From positions 210,130 through 274,129 of the forward strand of contig WHUX01000065.1 in the NCBI GenBank assembly GCA_015179025.1: a DNA stretch of 64,000 nucleotides, in the 5' to 3' direction. Under the pieces are notes generated by a model. That model saw nothing but the letters and a program-made list of their open reading frames with translations. It searched no databases and was not told where the DNA came from. Made by a program: the position numbers and the translations under genes. This document shows positions 10,857-24,227 of this stretch, piece by piece (positions within the stretch are counted from its first letter, which is position 1; every line of letters begins with the position of its first letter). The stretch comes from Terfezia claveryi (Eukaryota > Ascomycota > Pezizomycetes > Pezizales > Pezizaceae).

Positions 10857-13800
10857 ATGGCCACTGCTAATCTTCTCAACCAAAACTTCGATTCAGACGA
10901 GGATGATGAAGATTTTGAGGCCGGGGATGATGTGGATGGTGAGAATGAGCCCGATGAAGAGGAAGGTGGCAATGCCAAAGCCTCATCAAAGCGGAGCCGT
11001 AGAGATGAGGAAGACGAAGAGGAGGACGAGGAAGAGGACGAGGATGAGGAGGAGGAGGATGAGGACGATGAAGAAGATCAGGTGAGCCCAAGTCAGCCTC
11101 TATGGAAGTGCTTTTAACCAACTTTATCAATTGCCCGATTCGTCTAACATGTATTTTCTTTAGCCACGACGGAAACGTCTAAAGCGAAAGGGCCTCAACA
11201 GGTTCATTGATGTCGAAGCCGAAGTTGACGAGGATGAGGAGGATTTTGAAGATGAGGACGATGAGCTGCTCGCCGGAGAGGGTGGGTTTATCGAACGCGA
11301 AGATGAGGCCGAGATCACCAGGCATAGAGACGATCACCGACATCGAGAACTTGACCGTCGCCTTCAAGCTGAAAATGCCCAAGATTTACAAGACATTGCT
11401 GCTGGATTTGTTCTCCGACACGGTAGGACCTCCGGGCACCGAGGGTTGGATTCTAGGTCGGTCCCGCGAAAGCTGCTCTTGCCATCAGTTCAAGATCCTT
11501 CAATCTGGGGTATCAGATGCAAACCAGGAAAAGAGAGGGAAGTGATTTTCAGCATTATGAGGAGGTGTGAACAAATGTCACAGACACGGAATCCATTGAA
11601 CATCACGTCAGCATTTGAACGAGGCGGTGGGGGAGCGACAATGGCAGGGTACATCTATGTAGAGGCTAGGAAGCAGGCAGATGTTATGACTGCGTTACAA
11701 GGAATACAGGATGTTTACCCAGGAACCAAGACAATTTTAGTTCCCATCAAGGAAATGTCTGATCTACTTCATGTGGTCAAGAAAGCCGAGATAACTCCAG
11801 GTCAATGGGTCAGGTACAAGCGCGGCAAGTATACAGGCGATTTGGCCCAGGTTGAGAATGTCAGTGCGAATGGTCTCGAGCTTCGGATTCGCATGGTACC
11901 CCGATTAGACTACGGCAACAACAAGGACAACAATGCAATCGACGCCAATGACCCCAACAAAAGGAAGAGAGCATTTGGAAAGCCCAACGCAACCATCGGG
12001 AGACCTCCTCAGCGACTTTTCTCCGAGCTGGAAGCAAAGGCTGGGTTCGTTACGCAACAACCCTCAAAGGGTGGAAAAAAATGTTTCAGCTTCATGGGTG
12101 AAGATTATGAGGATGGGTATCTTCTGAAGGAAGTCAAATTATCGGTGGTTTCTACCGAGAATGTTAATCCGACACTAGAAGAAGTCACCAAGTTTGCTTC
12201 TGGAGGAGAGGACGGAACGGAAGCTTTAGACTTGAATGCTCTTGCAGTATCGCTGAGAACTGGTGCCCAGTCGGCTTATCAACCAGGCGATATTGTGGAG
12301 GTTTTTGAGGGGGAACAGCAGGGCCTCATAGGAAAAGTCAAAGCCGTTACCCGTGAAATTGTCACTATGGATGTCTTGGAGGGCGACCTCAAGGGAACCA
12401 GGATTGAAGTTCCATTCAAGGGACTAAGAAAGAAGTTCAAGGAAGGAGACCATGTCAGGGTTACTGGCGGTAGCAGGTATAAAGATGAAGTTGGTATGGT
12501 GGTCAGGATTGTCGCGGACAAGGTAACTATTGTGAGCGACACGACAATGCAGGAAATTACGGTCTTTTCGAAGGATCTACGGGATGCTACAGAAAGCGCT
12601 GGTGGAGGTCTAGATAGTAAATACGACCTCCATGACTTAGTGCAGCTTGAGTAGGTTATCATAGTTCCTCTCGTCTCCCCAGCGTTAGACTAACATAAGA
12701 TTAGCCCCACAACCGTTGGATGCGTGACAAAGGTTGATAGAGAGTCACTCCGTGTTCTCGATCAAAATGGGCATTCCCGACTAATCATGCCTTCCCAAAT
12801 CTCTAATAAAATAACCAATCGGCGCCATGGTGCTGCCACGGACCGTAATGGTTCTGAGATCCGAGTCGGAGACACTGTTAAAGAGGTCTCTGGAGAAGCA
12901 AAGCAGGGAACCATTTTACATATCTTCCGTGCATTTGCATTTCTACACAACCGGGACCAGACAGAGAATGCTGGTGTTTTTGTGTGCCGCACTAACAATG
13001 TAGCAACCATCATTGCCAAAGGTGGGCGGATTACGACTGGGCAATCTTCAGGGCCTGATCTTACCAAGATGAATCCTGCGATGATAAGAAATCAGAGCAA
13101 TATGCCACCGCCTCCCGTAATTCCCAAGCAAGGTGGCAGAGACAAAACCATCGGGCAAACGGTTACAATTAGGCAGGGTGAATATAAGGGTCTCTTGGGG
13201 ATTGTCAAAGATGCCACTGAGACGCATGCGAGAGTCGAGTTGCATACCAAGGGCAAGACCATTTCAGTAGACAAGATGAAATTAGGCTTCAGAGAGTACG
13301 TGCTCGTCCCAAATCCAACCTTCAATACGCTAATATTCATGTAAACTTAGCCCGATTACTGGCGCAATTCAGTCCTATGAGCAGTTCATCTCCGTCGGGG
13401 GTAGAGGCCGCGGACAGTTTGGAAGCTCTGGAGGATCAAATGGCCATAGTGGATCTGGGACTCCCCGAACTGACTGGTCTGGTAGTCGAACACCTGTGCC
13501 AGATTTCCAAGGTAGTAGAACACCTGCATGGGGTGGTGGCAGAAGTGAGTTTTTTCCCCTTCTATTTTCTACTTCTTGGTGACAGTTACGGACTAACACA
13601 CGGCACCAGCACCTGCATGGATGAATTCCGATGGAGGACGAACTCCGGGACACATTAGTGGTTCCAAAACTCCTGCATGGGGAGCGGACGGAAACAGAAG
13701 CACATATGATCGTGGAAATGTAGGTACTCAAAGAAGTTACTACCGTATAACGGTCACTTATAGATTTGACAGAGGACACCCGCGTGGAACCCGGGATCTA

Positions 13801-14291
13801 GAACACCATATCTTGGATCTGGTGATCGTAGTGCATGGGACGCAGGCTCCAAGACACCTGGACGCCCCGGTGAATCGAATGGCTACGATTATTCTTCCAG
13901 TACTTCCCGAACTCCCGGTGCATTTGCCGCCTCTCCCGATTTCACTTCCAATACTCCCTATAATTCTGCACCGACCCCCGGAAACCCGATATCTGCACCT
14001 ACACCTGGTGGTTTATCTGCGCCGACGCCATTGGCTATGTCTGCGCCTACCCCAGGCGCGTCTGGCGGATATGGTGGCTACTCGGCCCCTACACCTTCCG
14101 CATATAACGCACCTACGCCCGGGGCATCCGGAGGTTATGGCAGTAGAGACCCGAGAAGTGCAAGGGGTGGATATTACGAGGGGGCGCCGACACCAGCTGG
14201 AGGGGGCTATAGCAGCGCAAAGACACCAGGAGCATGGGGTGGTGCTGATGATGATGATGGGGAACCCAGATACTCTACCCCTAGTCCATAG
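10857..14291 (+). CDS. SPT5: Transcription elongation factor Spt5 (DSIF large subunit)
   Basis: Model join(10857..11081, 11164..12650, 12705..13295, 13351..13544, 13610..13719, 13773..14291), 1041 residues, all junctions in frame. Spt5 with Spt4 clamps RNA polymerase II and couples elongation to capping and histone modification. Seen in order: a very acidic N-terminus (residues ~10-120, broken by a KRKG basic patch), an NGN domain ([17 protein letters not shown] to [18 protein letters not shown]), and a series of KOW domains ([96 protein letters not shown]). The C-terminal repeat region has T-P-A-W units ([29 protein letters not shown]) and then SAPTPG-type repeats. T-P-A-W is the core of the fission-yeast Spt5 nonapeptide, target of Cdk9-type kinases. 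Splicing was needed to keep the repeat in register. Confidence 0.95.
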
Positions 14292-14817
14292 TTGGGTGCC
14301 TAGTCTGGCGTTGAACGTTTGAACAAAAAAGGGCCATTGAATTTTGCGTTTGTAGATTGGAATTTTTTATGATGCTTTTTATCATTCAGAAAAAACTGAG
14401 TTCATCCCACATGAGATCCTGAAATAGAGAAGTTTAATGCAGAGCATTCATTGCATCTGCTTAGGATGTCAGGGGGAATTGTTATGATCATCATGAATGT
14501 ACTTGTATAGCTCGTAGCAGTCTAGCTTTGTATCTTTCTTTACCGCGATGTTTTGATCATATGGATCGAGAAGATGGAATTACTTGGATCGGTTCACTTC
14601 GCTGATGGTACTGTATAGCTTTGCTTTGCATGATCCCTGTGGCGATCGAGAGCGCAGCAACGTAAACATAGAGCTATTCGTGAGGACTTCTGCGGCCCAA
14701 TCAACCTAGATCTAGATGTCAAGGACCAGCCTGGTTGGACGCCTGGTTGTAAAACAGGACGTCGTGACCTCCCCCAGTAACCGCTACCACCAAGGAAGAA
14801 GCAACAATCACAATACC
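14292..14817. other. Intergenic, SPT5 3' region
   Basis: AT-rich 3' flank of SPT5 and upstream region of the hydrolase gene; nothing else recognised. Confidence 0.5.
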
Positions 14818-15962
14818 ATGCCACTCACCCCCTCCTTATCCATAAATGTCCCCTCACTCTACGACTACAAGCTCCTCGAAACAAGGATATATATCCCCCA
14901 CCAAGAGCTACAACATGCAAAATCCGTTTTAGACATTTCGGATCCGAGGGACGGGCGGAGAAGGGCTTGGTTTAGAAACAAGAAGGCGGCGGTAGTGGCT
15001 CACCCATATGCTACGTTGGGGGGCAATTATAATGACCATGTGGTTATGTATGTGGTGAATGCTTTGTTGCAGAGGGGATGGGTTGTGGCAACGTTTAATT
15101 TTAGGTGGGTACATTCGTTATCTTGATTTGAGGGTCTGTTACACGTCGTGGGAAGCCGGCAATGTCATGTAGATAAGACAGGGCGCTAATATTATTACCC
15201 GGGTTTATAAGGGGAGCGGGAAAGTCAGGAGGGAGTACAAGTTGGACGGGGAAGCCAGAGATTAGGGATTATCAGGGCATCTTAGGGGCAGTGATGTCAT
15301 TTGTTGACGCACTGGGGGAAAATGATGCTGAAGGAGGCACGGGGCGACCCGAAGATACCAATATACAATCTGGGATAGTAGCACGGAGGATGAAAATACT
15401 TATGGCAGGCTATTCATATGGATCACTGATCACATCACATCTACCCCCAGTGGAAGAGATGGCTCAGCAGATTGAGATGGGTATAGAAACATCACCAAAG
15501 TATAAGACCTGTATTGAGGGTCTAAGAGGATTTGGGAGAGCCTGGGGGCATAGTAGCCTTCCTGTCACTGAGACGCCTAGCGTATTTGAAATCAGCGGGA
15601 TAGAGATACATCCAAGCTACTTACTCATATCTCCGCTTCTCCCTCCGTTATCAAGCTTTCTGACACTATCGATATTCTCGGCTGCGACGACAAGCAGTAT
15701 TATGTCTGAAGAGCTAGGGAAACATAAGAGAGGGAGTATCTTAGTCATCCACGGTGATACGGATATGTTCACCTCAGCGGCGAAGTACAGGAAGTGGAGG
15801 GAAACATGGACTGTGACCGAAGAAGGGGGGGAGATACAAACGAGGACCGTCGTGGAAATTGCCGGTGCAGGGCATTTGTGGATTGAAGAGGGAGTGATGG
15901 AACAGCTTGTAAAAGCTCTAGGGGAGTGGGCTGATGGGTTGAGTGTGCAGGAGGAGATATGA
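14818..15962 (+). CDS. Alpha/beta hydrolase
   Basis: Model join(14818..15104, 15212..15962), 345 residues. The ATG at 14818 (context ATACCATGCC) is preferred to one 102 bp upstream in the same frame because the N-terminus then matches a soluble enzyme. HPYATLGG near residue 60 is the oxyanion-loop H-P motif, and VVATFNFRGAGKSGG (made by splicing; acceptor TATAAG at 15211) follows strand 4. AGYSYGS holds the nucleophile Ser in the GxSxG elbow. LVIHGDTDMFTS carries the acid Asp, and AGAGHLWIEEG carries the catalytic His. The full triad is present, so the enzyme is likely active. The family resembles fungal and bacterial small serine hydrolases (esterase-like); the substrate is unknown. The GxSxG-to-Asp spacing is widened by a Ser/Thr-rich insert. 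Confidence 0.83.
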
Positions 15963-18732
15963 AAGCAAGGGGACGTGGATTGCATTGGGATATACATGTG
16001 CATCTGAAAAAGGCGTGTCATTGAGGATGCATATATTAAGGGGAATCTGGGTGAACTATTAGCAATAGACGAGCGCAAAGAATGACATCCATGTTTGCTT
16101 CTGCAGGTATATATATACAGAGGCTCCAAGGGGAAATCAACCAAGCTGCAGGATGCAACGGTACGTACTGTACAACGCAGAGGGATCCGGAAAACGTACC
16201 TATAAACAACACTGATGTATATCATAGATGAGCATCTGGGGTTGAGGGGTACTAGCGTGGCTATGGCGTCACAATTCTTGTTTCCAATCCCATTGACATG
16301 TAACTTCCAAAGTAGCTATTATTAGACGAGACTTCCAAGAGATAACTCTTACCGGCAAGTCCTGTGTTTACCCAGTCTCGCACACCCCTGCCAGACTTCC
16401 GTATGTTTTGATGATAGCACTTAGCTGCCAATCAGACTTATTTGAGGTCGCTTCTCACGTTACCTTTCAGCTACTGACGGTCATTGTCTATCCTTACGGG
16501 TGAAACGAAGTTCCACTCTTCGATCTCAGTACCAAAAATAAAACAAAGACCAGCAGCTCCATCGCAAGTAATCAATGGCAAAATGCCACAGCAGTGATTT
16601 GATTGTAGCCCATCTGCATCACTGCCCAAGTGAGGAGTACTGCAAAGTTCACTGACAGGGGCCAGGCTTCTTGAAGGCTCCGAGTCCGAGTTGTCGTTCC
16701 GGAGGAGTGTACCATAACCTTGCAGCATTCACCGGAGGTTGATGAAAATTGCTCCAAATTGCTCCGCGAGACGTCGACGCAGAATCATCCAGATCGAGTC
16801 CCCAGCATGATATGGAGGTACTACTTTACGCACCTATTAGTCAGTGCGCTACAGATACGAGAAACCCCCTTACCGTACATACGCGCAGCTGGACTGCAGG
16901 TCTTGAGAACACTGAAACTGAAACAGCTCATAGTTGAGGATAATCCGCATTGTCTTGGACGACTCCTGTATGTGGTAACTGTACATACACAACTACGTGT
17001 AACTTGTTGACTGTGCGTGTTTATCTGGCCGTGCTGAGAATGGTTTCGAGATCTACAGATGTATACGTAGTCTGAGAATATATTGTAAGACAGTAGGCGT
17101 TGCAAACATTCGGGAGGGAGGTGAGGATGTCAAGCCACATGAGGACAGGTTTGCTGACATCGCAGTATGGCCTGATACGGTAGTTGTAATGACATACAAA
17201 TCCAAAAATCGGCGACGTCGGCAACTGCAATTCATCCTACTATATTCCGGCACTGCAGTCATCCTTCTTGATCGCCTTGTCCTGGACCAGTCGATGTCGG
17301 CGTCTGCATCATTGCTCTCGCCAAGTTCATACATATTGTACTTATTACTTATTAGCGATCCGAGAGACAGCTGGCTGAGTTTAAACCTGTACGTACCTTA
17401 GCCGTCGGCAAGGCACTGGCATCTTGCAGAGAGTGGTAGGTAGGGCAGCTCTACATATTACCTTGCATACCTCCAGGGCCTATTGTGTTTGGTGTACACT
17501 ACATCTGTGTGTCAAGAGAGCTGCCTCCACAGCGGAATTATGTATTTGCGTTACAGGCATCCTCCCTTATAGATACTTCAAGATCTGCGGCGTGGATTGG
17601 CCACTATTACCCATCATCCCTGAAGCCTACCATGCGATCTGGAGACATTACAGGTCTGCTTAGGGAATTGGAGCCAATCACCCAACTTTGAACTTCGAAT
17701 ACAGAGTTCCAAGGAGAAGGATCGTCAGGGTGAAACAATTTTCTCGGGATGTCGACACTAATCTATTTCAATCTCCACTGCCATGGATAACCCACAAGTT
17801 TTGCCCTTCGGTACGGCTATGTGGAGAGCACAATGTCGTCTCCAGGATGCACCACCCTTCGGTCCAGTGGCAGGCAAGGCCCTATCACTAAATTTTTCGC
17901 GTTTATCACCATGAAAATCTCGTCACAAATTGGGTTTCAGCGATGGTTTATTGGTCAGACTGGCGCTACGGTACGTATGTACCGCATTGTGAACATTGAC
18001 GCAACGGGAGACAGCCCGAGGCAAGTAAGTATGTGTTTTACATATGCCCTGCATCTCTTGACTGGGGGTGCTTCCGCTAGCTGCGGATATGTCCTGCACA
18101 CCCGCATGAGATTTCAGTCATGTGCTCTGGCAACTGTGGATGCTCATTGGCAGTCCCCCCTTAGAGGAGAGACAAAAATACCCAGCGAATGATACGTTTC
18201 TCTCCCATACTTTCTATTCTAATACCCCTCAATAGCTTGTATCGGATCTCCACTTACACATGTACCCCTTCAGCTTTGATTTCATTGCAGCATCATTGCT
18301 GCAGTATCCCAACCTTCTCTTGCTATACCATTATTGCCCTCGATTTCGATCTCTATACGATTGGAGTTTTATCCTTTGGGGAATACCCTGGCTTTACTTC
18401 AATCATGACCGGTTTATCCTGCTACAAGGCCAATGGCAGGCGCCTAATCTATTGGCTCGATCTGCCGTAAGGTGGATATAATAATAAGACGCATATTCCC
18501 CCATTCAATGAACTTGTATGATGGAAATTCAAGATATTCGTTCATTCGTTCGGTTTTCTTATCACATCTGACGACCCGAGACGTGTTTTACATATTGGCA
18601 TACGACATTCTCTCCTTATGCAATATAATCCATTGAATTCTTAATCCCTTCCCTCATCCTTAAACACCTATTCCTGTCCTAAGTTCAGTTACTGGAGACC
18701 CAAGGAATATCAGTGTCAACAGACCCTGGCCA
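15963..18732. other. Gene-poor intergenic region, 2.8 kb
   Basis: Only short open frames with no family resemblance, none with plausible splicing into a longer protein. No tRNA or other RNA recognised. Several TACGTAC/GTACGTA palindromic words occur but form no clear array. Confidence 0.5.
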
Positions 18733-20753
18733 ATGGAGAATCTCCCATCAGACATTTTGCGGGAAATATTTGACCTCCTTGATCCTAATTGGGATGAGTA
18801 CTCGACTGCAAACTATTGGCTTCGAATACCTAAGCATTACAAGCACGCGGAGAATCAAAGAGATCTCTCAGACCTTGCCAGGCTTCGTCTTGTGTGCAGG
18901 AGGTTCAGTTCACTGGGAGCATCATACCTCTTCAGATGCGTGGTTCAGCGCTTCAACCGTGAGAGTTTCCGACGACTAGAGCGCTTGGCTGAACACCCCG
19001 AGCTGGGGAATCATGTCAAGCAGTTTGTTTATCTCATGCCATACCTTTATGTGAAAGGTATTTACACTGCCTAGTTATGATTTTCTGTCTATGTCTATCG
19101 CTTTCTGCCCTTTTACCGCGACGTGGAGAGTGGAGACTGGTCGGAGGAAGATGACAACATGTGCCCATCAATGTGTCAGAGGCAGTATGTAGGGCGGGTA
19201 CTTCCTCCAGTCAATAAGGGCAAAAGAAGAGAAGGGTGCCCAGGGAGGCCATGTCATTTATCTGCTGTACCTCTTCTTACTAACTTTCTTCCATAGGCCC
19301 AAAAGATTTCGATACCTTCAAATCAGAAGGCCCCCAACTCTGCCGAGACTCTATGACAAGAAAAATTTTTGATGATGATCAATTCGTGTACCCGCGGCTG
19401 TATGCGGAACAGCAAGACATTATCAACTCTTCCTACGACCTACATGTTCTCAAAAAGGCTATGAAATCATTCAAATCGTTGCAGCGGGTGACAGTCCTAC
19501 AAACGGCCGGCCATGTTGATCTCGCTCTGCGACGATTGGCCTATTCCTCAGCTGCTTCCTTACAGGATCATCTCCATCATCAGCTCCAACATCAAGAACA
19601 GTCTCACCATGTCTGGGATTACGTATACTGCTCTTGGGCTCCAGCATCCCAAAGGGTTGTAGAGACCATGTTACAGGCATTGCAGTATGGCAATTCTGGG
19701 GTTAAGTCATTTGTGTGTCCCATGATTTCCCCCCAAGGGTTGGTGAAAATCAATTACAACATACAACAAATTGCTCTGGGGGGAGTGTGGAGGCAATTGA
19801 CGCACCTGGAACTTAGCTTCGACGACAAAGAACTTTCCATGAACTGGCCCAATGGTGTGAATGGACGAGACCAGGGGAACTTAGATGAACGCATCTTACT
19901 TTTGTCGGAATTGTTCTTCAAGGATCTTTTCACAACGGCAGAGAACTTGTCGACGATATTTTTAGGCTTCGACCCCAACCGGCCCCTGAATATTCCGCTG
20001 GAGGGAGTCTTCCACAACGTATCATGGTCAAAACTAAAGAGCCTGGGATTGGAAAGTTGGAGGCTTTCAGCTGTTGAAATAATTGAATTTCTCAAACGCC
20101 ACAGAAAGACACTTCGAGGCTTGCGGCTTGGAAACATTCGCCTTCGGGATGGTGATTTGTGGAGGGATGTAGTTATAGCACTCAAACGGTATGCCCGGGA
20201 ATTGCAAGTGATCAGTTTGGACGGATGTGGATACGAGAAGGAATTTGATAAAAGAAAACAAAACGCACTAATGATTGGCATTAATAATAACCTTCCCGGG
20301 AGTCTGGGGGGGGCTCTTGCTGGAATCTTGCCTGGTGATGATGGGTGGATGGATGAGTTGAGTATGGCGTTAGGAATTGAAGTGGATGACAGCAGTGCCA
20401 GCGACACTGATGAATCGTTGGAGGGCAGCAACCACGATGACAACGGAGTGGAAGTCGTTGACTTGGATGATCATGGCCTCGTGGGCCCTGGAGCGGCTGC
20501 TGGAAATGGAATATATATGCTGAGCAGTAATCATATCTTTGATGTGAAGCTCGATCGGCCGGGGGTAGGGCTCCTGTGTTGGGGCCTTGACGATGAAGAA
20601 AGCATACTGTCAGACAACGGTCAGACGACTACATACGAGCAGAGAAGGAGGTGGGAGGAATGGATAGTTAGTGGTGGAAATGGGCCGAGTCATATTCCAG
20701 GAGGTGGCATATTTGTCGGAAGTGGTGGTGGGAAGGGCAAGTGTAAATCTTGA
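18733..20753 (+). CDS. F-box protein
   Basis: Model join(18733..19057, 19297..20753), 593 residues. An F-box opens the protein: MENLPSDILREIFDLLDPN, then DLARLRLVCRRFSSLGASYL at residues ~46-65, the L-P-x-x-I-L / L-R-L-V-C-R-x-F pattern that binds Skp1. The rest (LGLESWRLSAVEIIEFLKRH, LRGLRLGNIRLRDGDLW, LQVISLDGCGY) looks like irregular leucine-rich repeats for substrate recognition in an SCF ubiquitin ligase. The tail is acidic and then Gly-rich (GGGIFVGSGGGKGKCKS). The 239-bp intron is longer than others here but gives a seamless join (YLYVK/GPKDFDTF). The substrate is unknown. Many fungal genomes carry dozens of such genes. Confidence 0.8.
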
Positions 20754-22600
20754 TATCACTTTGTTTTCAGCTTTTCAATATTGCATATCTCAGCCACACA
20801 AGATGGTCATGCAACAACTTACAGACTTATGTAAGCTAATTGAGACTAGACTGCCCAGCATATGTATAAACGCGTGCGCGAGATTATACCCGTATTATTT
20901 CGAGTAATTGGCTAGCGCCTCAGACGTTAGAACCACGGCCATTTACATTCTGCTTCTACATCATGCAGCCACCCTACACTACAGTATCAAATGACTTAGT
21001 CGCACGCTGTGATTTCAATGTAAATTGATACCTATCTAGATCTATGGAGGTGTAACAGAAGAGGGAACAGTATGTACATAATCTTCAATGACCCAAGTAT
21101 ACTCCAATGCATCAGATCATCCCCCCTGGCTGGTATAGAGCGGTAGAAGGCTTCCAACTCTATATTTGACCCTGGATGAACACTGCCATTGCCAATAACA
21201 AAATCCGCAGCTGGAATACCATTAATACTTCCACCTTTTTTTCTCTAGAATAGCTTCGTTCTACCTGGCCGCTGCTTTGCTTTTGCCTGTGGCGTAGCAG
21301 GAATAGTCTTTCGGATACCAGGTAGATGCCGTGGAATATTGGCATCAGATACTGTTATAGGTGCTAGCAGATTCCGACGTCTTGGTTGCATACACCAATA
21401 GACTTAAGCATAGGATAAAATAAATGAACCTCATTGTGGTGAAGGCAAGGCGAAACACTTCAAGTTTACTATCTACATCAAACTTTGCCTCCGATGAGGT
21501 TGATTTGTTGTGTTTGTTCAATATGTCGGTATGCGGTACTTTGCCTTCTTCAGTATAATTTCGCATGTTACCGACAGTCAGCTCTGAACACGCTAGCCAA
21601 TTACTCGAAATAATACGGTAGCTGATGATAAGTTTTCTTCACATGCATTGGTGCGTTATGATTATCAGAAGAGCAACCTAATCTTCGAGGTTTGGTTATC
21701 ACATGCCACCGATCCATGTCTAGAGAATTGCTTTACAATAATCTTTTTCTGTAAACAGGTTAATTAGGATTGGAACTCATGCCAAGACCCTCTGGGGTTG
21801 CGTTTTTGAACCTTGTACATTTCAAACAGCTCAACTTACGTCGTGTTAGTGCGTGTAGAGCTCTCAACCAAACATTGACATGGCCGTGGTGAGTACGTAG
21901 ACATAGGTGGCCAGGAAAAACGTAGGTTGCCGCTTTATATTCGCCGTTTTGAACATTAACGGGTGGGATTTGGAACGGTGGTTATGGCCTTATGGCAGGG
22001 GTTTATAGTAGAGTTAAAAAGTGCCGTGTCTTTCTTACACACCTCTCGATAACGATAAATAGGCTTTGGTAGTGACGATGAGGGTGCAGGGTCAAAATAC
22101 TTTATTCTGGTTTTGCAAGTGGATGTCGAGTATAATAATCCCATCTCCTGTGACTCATGGGAGTTGAGGGTAACGGAAGCTGGTACGACAAATAATATAC
22201 AACCAATTGCAATTTTAACCAAACCGGGTACGGGAGCGAGTTTATACAAGGCTATTAGCATCGCCGTATAGTTCAAATAGAATGGACTAAGCCCTCTCAT
22301 AAACTACAATAAATTTTGATACTGTGTTCCGCCAATTTTCAATTTATTTTCAGATACCTCGACCTGATGTTTTCTAAACTTGAGACTTAGGAGGTTGACT
22401 GAAAGTTGTGGAAGTAGGGTCACATGCAGAAGCAGAGTCAGCTCATCATTAGGGTTTGAACCACAGTTTGGTGAATATTACTTACCATAGCAACAAGTAG
22501 TACCCGTGAACTTAGTACTACCTGTGCGATACTAGAAGGTCTGAAGTGTGATGATCCTATCGATATTCTATTCGTAGAAGAGAAAGAGAAGAAGTCGTGG

Positions 22601-22720
22601 TGGATCCGAAGGTTTTAACCTTACGGATCCAGTCAAATATCTATTGACCAGATCGAGTAAGTTGGTAGTATCATCCCTAGAGGAACCTTGTTCCTACAGA
22701 TACTGCCGCTATATATAGCG
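22601..22720. repeat. Cluster of three palindromes, possible retroelement (LTR) relic
   Basis: Three inverted repeats lie within 120 bp. At 22601-22631, TGGATCCG-AAGGTT pairs with AACCTT-CGGATCCA apart from one bulged base. At 22681-22695, AGGAAC pairs with GTTCCT. At 22707-22720, CGCTATATATAGCG is a perfect TATA-centred palindrome. The TATA-like core among palindromes recalls LTR promoters, but no terminal pair or target duplication was found. Confidence 0.4.
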
Positions 22721-23101
22721 ACTCTCGATTAGCAGAAACGACCCACTTGGTGCCCATTGTTTACATGTGAGTCTATGCTTCTCCAGCAGGGTGATAGTCC
22801 TGTCAATATAACTCGCTTTGATCAATTGCTAGATTATGAACATCACCAGCTCTGAATAATCCTTTAATAATCATCTGTCTCTGTACTGGTGCTTTGCTCA
22901 GTCATATACTTACTTATATAGCTTCCTCTGACCCAGCCGCATAGTGGAAAGCTAATTTGATCATTGATATATCAGTCTATGATGTCATTCTCCCTAAGGT
23001 CGAGCAGAAGACTATAAGAATTACGAAAGCGCGTGAGTAGTATGTTGGGTAATTCTTCATGTCGGTCGTATGCAGCATACATGATCTGTGAGTTCAGGAC
23101 C

Positions 23102-23131
23102 TTTTTTTTAATTTTTTTTTTTAAAAAAAAA
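23102..23131. repeat. T-run/A-run mirror tract
   Basis: A run of T, two A, twelve T and then nine A; self-complementary over most of its length. Confidence 0.75.
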
Positions 23132-24209
23132 TCCTTTTTGTATTTTTACATACATGAGCCTCACGGCTATGGCCTATGAGAGGGGAAGGGCGTTGCATGG
23201 GGGAAGATGAGCATTACATTCCATATGTTCCGCTCCTTATTTTCTTGCCACCTGCAGAATTTTACCATGCGACAGTAACATGGTGCTGCCTTTGAGGCAA
23301 ATCATTGGCCCACCTTCCTGCCTGCGCATAGCTGATTTCACGAAGCAATTATTGTTATCTCTACCACGAAGCCTCCAGGAGTACCGTATGCTGACTCCCA
23401 ACTCCTTGCGGGCGCTCTATGGTTGCGGAATGTGTTTTAGTATAACTTGTGGCGTATCCAAAGTTGCCAAATATATCTGTTGCAGATAATGGTATGGCAG
23501 GTAGTTTGATTTGAGAGTAGGGTGAGTTGGTGCTGTATGAATTAGTTCACAGCTTGGGGCCTACAGTCCTAACTTTGCAGCTGAAATGCACCCTGAAGCC
23601 TGCAAGAAAAAAAAGTTTTTGGACATACAAAAAGACTCCCTCGCGATGGCCTATAACGTGCACTCATCACAAGCATTTTGCAACAATATGGAGATAGCCG
23701 GGGAATGCACTGTGATTACCTTATTAAGACCTGTCTGCATGTTTCTATTCACCCAATCTCTATAAGGTATCTCAGCTAATGATAGCCTGGTTGGGTCATT
23801 TGGATGCATGACGATGCACTGAAGCATACGGGAGCTCGAACAAAACGTTGGGGTCACTTCAGTGACGGGACTGGGGCCTGAGGGTTAGTGGAGATGAGTG
23901 TTTGCTTCAACCAAAGGAGATATGTGGATATAGAAGTTGCGATCATAGAGGGTGGTTGTTGTGGGTTGATAAAGGGTTGAGTGATTGAGGGTAACTATTG
24001 CGTATGATGTTACGAGGTACTGTACTACTGTAACTCTTGTGTAGTCTGGTTGGCACCAAGCAGACTACGTACTGTACTTCTGTACTCGGTTAAAGCGGTG
24101 ATACTCAAATCACGGGACCGTAACCTCTTCTTCGGAGTGATGCATCAAGTGTTTGAGAACACTTAAAAATTATATATATAATTTTAAAATGAAATACTTT
24201 GTTTTTATT

Positions 24210-24227
24210 AAAAAAAATTTTTTTTTT
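24210..24227. repeat. A8-T10 palindromic tract
   Basis: Eight A followed by ten T, in the far upstream region of the giant coiled-coil gene. Confidence 0.75.

Noticed and set aside
10606..11130. Minus-strand frames overlapping the SPT5 first exon
   Set aside because: Pro/His-rich antisense of the acidic N-terminus; shadow frames.
13621..14322. Long alternative frame across the SPT5 3' exons (His/Pro/Leu-rich)
   Set aside because: Shadow frame of the repetitive, GC-rich Spt5 tail; the spliced Spt5 frame explains the DNA.
21956..22300. 114-codon minus-strand frame with two hydrophobic stretches
   Set aside because: No recognisable domain, and it lies in a gene-poor, palindrome-rich gap; not supported as a gene.
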